Shown here piece after piece: positions 56,377 to 64,000 of a stretch of DNA of 64,000 nucleotides (position 1 is its first letter; every line of letters begins with the position of its first letter). The position numbers and the translations under genes are program-made. The notes beneath the pieces were generated by a model. It ran no database searches. It saw only the letters and a program-made list of their open reading frames with translations, and was not told the origin of the DNA. The stretch is from contig CP136066.1 of the NCBI GenBank assembly GCA_032622095.1, positions 5,729,784 through 5,793,783 on the forward strand. Reading direction: 5' to 3'. Source of the stretch: Siphonodentalium dalli (taxonomy: Eukaryota > Mollusca > Scaphopoda > Gadilida > Siphonodentaliidae).

Positions 56377-58146
56377 AGGTTACACTGGTGTAAATGTTTT
56401 ACATAGGCCTCAGTGCTAACGTTTTAGCGTATAGTGTTGGCAATATAAATGTTGGGTCCAAAATTTTCTTTAAATCTGAAAAATTGACATTTTGGGAAAC
56501 TTTTTACACAAAAAAAATCATGTCTGTCTAGCAGGGAATTCGCCTTTAAATCTTATGTTTTCGTAACTAGTGTCAGAACCGCATAAAAAAATACAGTCAT
56601 ATTTTAGACCACATCAAAAAATTCAAACTTCACTACAAAGGGTTAATTCCTGTGCCAATGGTTATTTTACCTATGGGAAATCATAGGGAAGAGGTGTGAT
56701 GATTTTTTGATGTGAAAAGCACACAAGGCTATTGACCAATCAGGGCCCAGTGTCTATTTTATTCTCTCCTATATATTCCTCCCGCATCCGCTAGATGTCA
56801 CTCGGAACCTTATTTACACCAGTGTAACCTAAAGCGATAGCCCGCTTTTTCGCGGAATAATTGTAACTCCCTACATTTCTTCAGAATTGCCCATCAATGG
56901 AAAAAATGTGTTCAAAAACAATATCACTTCTGTGGTTCTTTATTTATCACACACAATTTAACCCCACCCCCTTTAACAAATTATTCATCAAAAAAGCACA
57001 ATTTTCCACCACCAGTCATGTTCAGGCCCCATTTTCACTCAGTTTTAGGGGTCTGGTGTTGCAAACTTGGATCAGCTATAGAAGACTGTACAATATTCTT
57101 TCCATGAGAGAACTTCTGGTGATGTGAGGTCATTGAGTCCAGATCTGATCAGCTGAGCATCAAGCGCATTGAAGAATAAAATATGACATTTTCAGGTATG
57201 CAAGGGTGATCCAAGATAACTGGATGTGGGTGTATATTGAATTAGTTGAATAAAGATATGCTCTCTTTGAATTGCTGAAGCATTTTCTTAAATGTGTCCA
57301 AGTTTTAGTGCTATTAACCTTCAAATGACCATACCCACCAGTGGAAATGACACACTTTTATGATATATATCTGTATATCACTGGCTATAAAATACAAAAT
57401 ACTTGTTAGATTAGGTTTTTATAACATTTGATATATGTGTCGTTGACATGCTCATGTTATGGGTCATTTGCATTATCATGTGACTATTACCACCTTGAAA
57501 AATTTTGAAAATACCTTGAAAAATTGGCATTTTTTATGAAAAATCTTACTATTTTTTTGGCTGATGTAAGTGAAAGAAGACATTAGCAGCAAGAATAGCC
57601 ACACCAAGCATGAGATATTCATTGGACTGAAAGACCAGGCTCTGTAAAATGCATTAAAATGCTTTAAAGTGACTCACAGGAATCAAAAATGATAAAAAGC
57701 TATTTTTTCCCTTTAGGTTACACTGGTGTAAATGTTTTCCATAGGCCTCAGTGTTGGCAATATAAATGTTGGGTCCAAAATTTTCTTTAAATCTGAAATA
57801 TTGACATTTTGGGAAACTTTTTACACAAAAAAATCATGTCTGTCTAGCAGGGAATTCGCCTTTAAATCTTATGTTTTCGTAACTAGTGTCAGAACCGCAT
57901 AAAAAAATACAGTCATATTTTAGACCACATCAAAAAATTCAAACTTCACTACAAAGGGTTAATTCCTGTGCCAATGGTTATTTTACCTATGGGAAATCAT
58001 AGGGAAGAGGTGTGATGATTTTTTTATGTGAAAAGCACACAAGGCTATTGACCAATCAGGGCCCAGTGTCTATTTTATTCTCTCCTATATATTCCTCCCG
58101 CATCCGCTAGATGTCACTCGGAACCTTATTTACACCAGTATAACCT
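56377..58146. mobile_element. Element B: two direct repeats (454 and 432 bp) around an 884-bp spacer
   Basis: Repeats at 56377-56830 and 57715-58146, spacer at 56831-57714, period 1338. Each repeat starts AGGTTACACTGGTGTAAAT and ends with its inverse (one mismatch in copy 2). Copy 2 lacks about 21 bases found in copy 1 near 56418-56440. The first repeat has the same length as those of element A (454), and both families share AGGTTACAC, TTTTCCATAGGC plus CAGTGTT near the start, ACCAATCAG about 86 bases before the end, and AACCT at the end. The flanks together restore one monomer of the ~190-bp satellite with CA duplicated. The short ORFs show no domain. Confidence 0.85.
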
Positions 58147-58262
58147 CAATGCACTACTCTATCATGATCTAACTGCATTTCACTTTACTGCCGCGCGGGG
58201 ATAACCACGCCTGCCTTAAATTGCCAGTCTGAAGTATAGTGGGTTAGACATCACGCGTCGAT
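58147..58262 (+). repeat. Satellite remnant right of element B
   Basis: GCACTACTCTATCATGATCT, AACTGCA matches the ~190-bp satellite at 59670-59700 and 60030-60060. Confidence 0.6.
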
Positions 58263-58590
58263 ATGTCCGACCACAAGGAACGACGTGTTTCAAATTTGGT
58301 GGACTTACCACCAGAATTCGCTGGATGTTTCTTCAATTCAATTTGTACTTCATTGAAATCGCGACAACAAGAATACAAGTACTTCAGTGAAGGCTATATA
58401 CCGTCATTCAGTTTCAATGTTTATTTGCGACGACAAACTGTTTATTGGGGCAAATTGCCACCGAAGCATGATGAAAAATGAACCTGCACATGGCGTCGAT
58501 TTTGAGATAAATTGTTCGATAATTTCGGATATTCACTGTTCTTGTCAAGCTGGATATGTAACACATACTAAATATTCAATGTTATTATAA
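58263..58590 (+). pseudogene. YqaJ-associated / SWIM-zinc-finger-like protein, frameshifted relic
   Basis: The first frame reads NLVDLPPEFAGCFFNSICTS, then QQEYKYFSEGYIPSFSFNV. After a shift near 58410 the second frame reads FICDDKLFIGANCHRSMMKN, EPAHGVDFEINCSIISDIHC, SCQAG. Many invertebrate genomes hold dispersed proteins with YFSEGYI, CHRSM-K and a C-x-C-x(n)-C-x-H (SWIM) motif next to a YqaJ exonuclease domain. Here the C-x-C pair (HCSCQAG) remains but the C-x-H pair is missing (THTKYSMLL), and no YqaJ domain follows. It is therefore a dead fragment. The assignment rests on these motifs only. Confidence 0.55.
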
Positions 58591-59499
58591 TATATCTCTT
58601 CCCAATAGACACACGATCTATCAATTTATCGATGGTGTACCATGCATACAATTTCCCTATTTCGATACAAATTCGAGGACTTGTATGTTTTCATCCGTTG
58701 TAGTCAGTTTTTTGTACTTTTTCGAAGATGCACCATACTGGTATCAAAAAGTGTTCCATTGTTATAATAACAATTAATAATCTTCATAATTGGCACATTA
58801 CGCGTATAGAACAAACATGTTTCAGTATATTGAGAAATTCTTTTTCATATCCCTAGTATTCCATTGGTCTGTCATAATGTTTGTGTATGTAAGTCCACGT
58901 ATAAATGCCATGAATATCATTTATTCACAAAATATACCAATAAATGCTGTATAATGTTCCAAATCTTACCATCACAAATCCGAAAGCTATCAGGAAGAGG
59001 CGCACTAATCAGCCTGTATTAATCGACAACAGGTGAGTTTAACAGGTGCTGTCATATGCTCTGGCCATTTTAGTGTCCCTCTTTCCCCAACAAATCATCC
59101 CTTGGAGAGTATAACACTATGTGGTCCATTATCTCAAATGTGTACATAGTTTGATTTGATAGTGTTAACTAATTAGATTATCTAGCACTTCCTAATCCCC
59201 TCATCATATTTCCATTTGTCACCTCTCTGGCTCAGCGTGACGTTTCCAACCTTCATAATTTACTAATCCCAAAAGCCCATGCATAGGGCGAAGCTTTAGC
59301 ATATTGTTACTGTTATATTATTATATTGTGTCAACTTACATGAAACCAATACTCGTTTATAGAAAACAAAATCAAAGCGACATCGAGTAAGCCGGTAAAA
59401 TGAGTCTTTTTGTCTAACCGCCTCTTCGCAGAAGCAACCACTGCTCCAGGCTGTATAATGCAATTATTTCATTGGCTTACACAGCTAATTGCGGTAGGG
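58591..59499. other. Intergenic, nothing recognised
   Basis: No domain-bearing ORF or clear repeat. Confidence 0.4.
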
Positions 59500-60195
59500 T
59501 CAATTAGGCTGCCTTTTTACCGTATATGGTCATAACACTTAATTGTTTGGTGTAATAAATAACCGCATTATCGCTATATGCGAGAAAAAGGTGCCAGATT
59601 TTCACACAAAAAATGCGCACAAAATAAATCACCAGGGACATCTGCCATGACCTATTTTGATACATAGTACACCACTCTATCATGACCTAACTGCAAATAG
59701 GCTGCCATTTTCCGTATAAGGCCATACAAAGTTAACAATAGGTTGTTGTAATAAGTAACCACGTTTATCGCTATATGCGAGAAAATGGTACCCGATTGTC
59801 ACACCGAAATGCGCACAAACTATAGCACCGGACACCTATCATGACGTACTGTGATACATATTGCACTGCTATATTATGATCTAACTGCAAATAGGCTGCA
59901 TCTTTCCTTATAAGGCCATACCATCTTAACAATAGTGTGTTGTAGTAAGTAAACGCATTTATCGCAATATGCGGGAAAAGGGTACCCGATTGTCACACAG
60001 AAATTCGCACAAACTATCATGACCTATGTTGATACACATTGCACTACTCTTTCGTGATCTGACTGCAATTAAGCTAACCCTTTTCCTTACAAGTTCATAC
60101 AAAGTTAGCAAGAGTTTGTTGTAGTAAGTAAACGCATTTTTCGCTATATTTTGGAAAAGGGTACCCGATTCTCACACAGAAATGCGCACAAACAT
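59500..60195 (+). repeat. ~190-bp satellite, about four copies
   Basis: Each unit holds TAGGCTGCC-TTT, AAGGCCATA-AAAGTTAACAAT, GTAATAAGTAACCGCATTTATC, GCTATATGCGAGAAAA-GGTACCCGATTGTCACACAGAAATGCGCAC (in pieces) and CATGACCTATTTTGATACA. The copies are 80-90% alike by eye. Confidence 0.85.
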
Positions 60196-60301
60196 ATTGC
60201 GATAAATGCGTTTACCTGTCGTAATTCATCATTCTAAATGTGTCTAATATGACCATACATGCATTATGAAATTAGTACACGAACCTAAGAGGGCTACCCT
60301 T

Positions 60302-60560
60302 TACCCAACAGAAGGGCCCTGTGCCAATGCATTCTCTTATATGTGCGAGTCGACCATAGGTCGCCTCGCATATATAAGAGAATGCATTGGCTTAACACAT
60401 TAAAAATTATAAAATTGTTAAAGAATGTAAGAAAAAATGGTAAAAAGTGTTAAAAAAAGATTTTTTATAGGCCAATGCATTCTCTGATATATGCGAGGCG
60501 ACCTATGGTCGACTCGCATTTATAAGAGAATGCATTGGCACAGGGCCCTTCTGTTGGGTA
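60302..60560. mobile_element. 259-bp hairpin MITE, TA-flanked
   Basis: Terminal inverted repeats start CCCAACAGAAGGGCCCTGTG and continue through CCAATGCATTCTCTTATAT and GCGAGTCGACCATAGGTCGC. Both ends adjoin TA, as after Tc1/mariner-type insertion. Each arm is in turn a small hairpin (CATTCTCTTATAT and ATATAAGAGAATG). The loop has TTGTTAAAGAATGTAAGAAA, the inverse of the minisatellite unit at 15830-16350. Confidence 0.85.
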
Positions 60561-61154
60561 TAGTAATTTAGTAAAGAAACGGTTAACTACAATAGAGACC
60601 TTTCGCAAAATTCACTATTACGATTACTGATTGGATATAATGCCCTAGTAAGGTGACAACATCACAATTTACCTACGATTGCTAATTGGTGAGACGGCAT
60701 ATGCCCCACTATATTCAGCTACACATATATTTGATGGAAAGAGTAATGTGTGACTTTCAGATCCCATGTTCTTATACGTGTGTTATATACAACGCGGATA
60801 ATTTTAGAGTGTTCCCAAGCAGGACCGGTCGTGATCTTGCGAAAGGTCTCTAATCTCCTAATGTTCCGTTTACACAGCTGGCAAATTTGCCTTGATAATT
60901 TACATGAAATTCTTCTTTCCATAGATGGCCATCTATTACGGTGCTAATTTGTTTAATTACCGGATAACAGTCTTTTATCAGATCATCACTTGTTCATGTT
61001 GAAGTAATTGCCATGAGTCATTTAGTAGAGTCGCTTATGTACTTTCGTGGGAATTGTTTGAACAAATGTAGAGACTATGATATTATGATAGTGCATCACT
61101 TACTTAGTCGGAAAAGTTTGTTAGACTTCGTGGGTTCGCGACTGGAGATAATTA
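60561..61154. other. Intergenic, nothing recognised
   Basis: No domain-bearing ORF or clear repeat. Confidence 0.4.
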
Positions 61155-61176
61155 TGACGTCATAAAGATGACGTCA
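61155..61176. promoter_or_regulatory. Two perfect CRE palindromes (TGACGTCA), 14 bp apart
   Basis: TGACGTCA at 61155-61162 and 61169-61176. This is the full CREB/ATF site; two within 22 bases are unlikely by chance in AT-rich DNA. No confirmed gene is adjacent, so function is speculative. Confidence 0.4.
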
Positions 61177-64000
61177 TTGTCAGTTCAGTTCAGATACAGT
61201 GTTGTCCCAAGAACTGACGAATTCTGCGCATATTTCTTAATTGTTATACATTTTTTTAGTTAGGACAATTCATTAATAGTTGTTCTCAAAGTATAGTACC
61301 CAAATTCACGGAGAAATATTATTACAGTCAAAGATGGCTGCCAAACTGGCACTAGAAAATCACCAATTTTGCGATTTTCAAGAATCTCATGCAAATGACC
61401 TTCCGTTCGGTACCGTTTGCGAATTCGGACAATTGTGTGATTAATTATTGCTTCAGCAATGTATTGCTGCAATTCTATTGTACAAAACATGTTCGATCTG
61501 TCAAAAATCCTCTTTAGACAACCGAATTTATAGCATCTTGTCAAATATCAATTCCAATATTGTAGCAATATATTTAAAGAAATGAGCGGAATTCAGTGAT
61601 GAGAAAGAAATATTCGTGCCACAAACAGAATTATTATCACACTTCAACAGAACTCTTCAGTTTCATCCAAGATGGGTACCAAAATGGCAGTCAAAATACA
61701 AAAGTCAGTGTTCGTTATAACACCAAATTTCGCCCTGGCATTCCATCATGGGGAAATAGGTTAATCAGCCAATTTTAAGTACATGCGCATAGCCTTAATT
61801 TCTTATACAAATTGGCGATGTCATATATGGTATACATGTCTTTTCTTCAAATGCCCTTATATTAAGTGAGGGGGGTGTTGAAGAGAAAAACCAACTCACT
61901 ACGTGAAATTATAAAGTATATTAGACCGCCATCTTAGCTTGGGGGGACAAGTGTTACCATCCCAAAATCTAGCCTTCTGTGCTATACTCTATGCCAGAGA
62001 CTAATTGAGAAATAGTGGTCGTTGCCATATCAAATGGCAACTGATGCAGATAAGCATTGGCGTTAGTTCTTGTCATGACATATCAGTAGAAAATATGCAT
62101 AATTATTGTGTATCATATAAGGTAGCAATACATAGTTGTTTATTGTGATAGCTATGAAGTGGGATTGTACTTCTCAGCTATACCATGAATCTTGGCAAGC
62201 AAGAAACAGAACCTTGTTTATCAACACAAACAATAGTAAAATTAATGATTTGGCTGTCACTTGGCCTGCTTGTCTCACGGTTCTTTGTGCTGTAACCTTT
62301 AATTCAATTTTCATGTTAACGTCATTTGAACCTTGTTTAGCTGACGTTAGCAGGCTTCAATCGTATTGATGTATACGGCAGATAAAAATAGAATAGACAC
62401 CATAGGTGGGTAATATATCCCGAATCAAGCTTAAATTGATAAATTGTGAATACCAGCTTCTGAAATATGGATGTTATTCAACAAATATAGCATATGTGGA
62501 GTTTTCTGTCTATATATAGGTTATTGACCTCCCAGGACATATTCATTCAGCTGAAATGAACATCATCATACACCAGGCAAGATCCCCGGAAACGGGCAAA
62601 GTGGTGTGTCTGGTTCTTGGCTTTCCTCTTGTTCAGTTAATTTGTGGTAGCCATACACAGTGATTCGCTCAATATATGAGCGGTGTCTTGGCACAATAGG
62701 CTGATATGGACCATTGATAGTATACAGCAAATTAACATCCCATATTGATTTCTATGATGTTGGCATGTGAATAGTTTAGCGAGACAATGCATTGCGTTTG
62801 TACATCAGTTCAATATGAAAGTGGTTCTTGACAATAGTTGTGATTGTGCAGGCGGTTGCACTTGATTTATACTAATTCCCTTGTATTGACGAACCGTTTC
62901 CCACACGGCGGAAAACGGGTAAGAATCCATTGGTAGTGATTGTCTTCTGGACTCATATCATCCGTTTGATTTATTATGTCCAATATACTCTGGAATCCAG
63001 GCTCTGAATACTCAATGAAATTATGGGGGAACGCAGTCCACTAACTTCTTAAAACATAATGTGAAGTAATAGTTGGAGATAATAACAGCTCGTGACGTGC
63101 CATGTTGATTCTGGTTAGAACGTTATCATGAACAAAAAGAAATGCGGAAATTGAGGAAGTGGAATTAGCACGCGTAACTACGAAGATGGCCATGGTTCAC
63201 TATAATAATGGCATCTTTCAGATCATACTATATAGGCCGATCCATATATAACCTAATGCCTCAAAATGTTATAATTCTATTCGACTAGGATTTATAACAT
63301 CAGTCTGGTTATATTCCATAAATTGTATATATCATGCTCCATTCATGCATCATGATAAATCTACACCAATCAAGTGGCATATATAGATTAACTTCAGCAG
63401 AACATGGTCATGGTGAGACTACGAAGAGCTCCATACATTTCCACGTGATAAGCAATCCAGATTGATCAGATAGACCTTAGTTTATAAGATATTTATTCCG
63501 TTTATAATACAGTAACAATAAGTATACGATTAATCGTTGATCGGATTCGACATCGACTGTACAGAAATATGGAAATGAAACCGGTACTTAGTATGATCTG
63601 GTGACAAGAAGGAGTTTAGGCATGAGACAATCATCAACATTTCTTCCTACGCATATATGTTTGCTAGAATGGTAGAAGGGAGTGTCTGATCATTTTGTGT
63701 CGATTTTCCATTTTAATCACCCATACAAGTATTGATTTTACGAAGACTTTTATTGATATTATGTCAGAAAACGTTCATGTAACTTCGACAGACTATCAAA
63801 CCTCGTTCATTTACCAAGCATATACCGGCGGTATATCTGGAGAATTGGCCCCGCGCGAAGTCGGCTCCAGAGAAGTCGGCCCCATTAATTAGAAAGAATT
63901 AAATCGGCTTAATTTTATTGAGATAGTGTTTATGTTGGCTAATTGTGAGGTCACCAACTTAATTTGATTGATTTAGTGAAGTGTTGGTAGGCTAATTGTG
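61177..64000. other. Intergenic, nothing recognised
   Basis: ORFs are short and carry no domain. The last 100 bases contain GGCTAATTGTG twice (about 63937 and 63990). No RNA gene or clear mobile element was identified. Confidence 0.4.

Overview
The window looks like AT-rich nuclear DNA from an invertebrate animal. Genes are split by long introns with GT-AG sites, most of the sequence is repeats, and there are several non-LTR retrotransposon lineages, many hairpin elements, a YqaJ/SWIM-type relic and a C-type-lectin-like gene. This mix is common in molluscs and other lophotrochozoans. That placement is an inference from style, not from a marker gene. No rRNA, tRNA, operon or CRISPR array was found.

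Layout. 0-2.7 kb: two promoter-like octamer/TATA modules, a 70-bp satellite and a scrap of an L1/Tx1-like LINE. 3.5-10.0 kb: the only convincing host gene, two phase-compatible exons of a C-type-lectin-like domain on the + strand with a 6.1-kb intron full of LINE and hAT debris. An unrecognised exon-like segment follows at 11.3 kb. 12-18.4 kb: hairpin elements, short tandem duplications and microsatellites. 18.6-22.0 kb: an apparently intact 1143-aa LINE protein on the - strand. 23.5-27.8 kb: a second, 5'-truncated LINE of the same clade, flanked exactly by a ~576-bp direct duplication. 28.0-31.1 kb: a foldback-like element with a 1171-bp hAT-type element nested in one arm. 31.6-39.5 kb: a 58/62-bp satellite with higher-order duplications, holding three copies of one insert and a tandem element made of 454-bp repeats and ~890-bp spacers. 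40.5-44.8 kb: a 4.3-kb transposon with 482-bp terminal inverted repeats that start CACAGTG at both ends and are flanked by TTTAC. 46.6-55.2 kb: LINE 3' ends, a repeat-rich element, and a broken ORF joined to the terminal sequence of a TTAA-flanked palindromic element. 56.4-58.1 kb: a second element built like the 33.8-36.9 kb one. 58.2-60.6 kb: a YqaJ/SWIM-like relic, a ~190-bp satellite and a hairpin element. 60.6-64 kb: no gene seen.

The genes do not form a shared pathway. Apart from the lectin-like gene, the window is a layered record of insertions. The most interesting candidates are the CACAGTG-ended 4.3-kb element (Transib/RAG-like by its ends), the pair of 454-bp-repeat elements with identical architecture, the LINE with an extremely long apparent target-site duplication, and the 52.9-kb ORF that may be the coding member of the TTAA palindromic family. 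All calls come from reading the sequence by eye; no alignment or database search was run.
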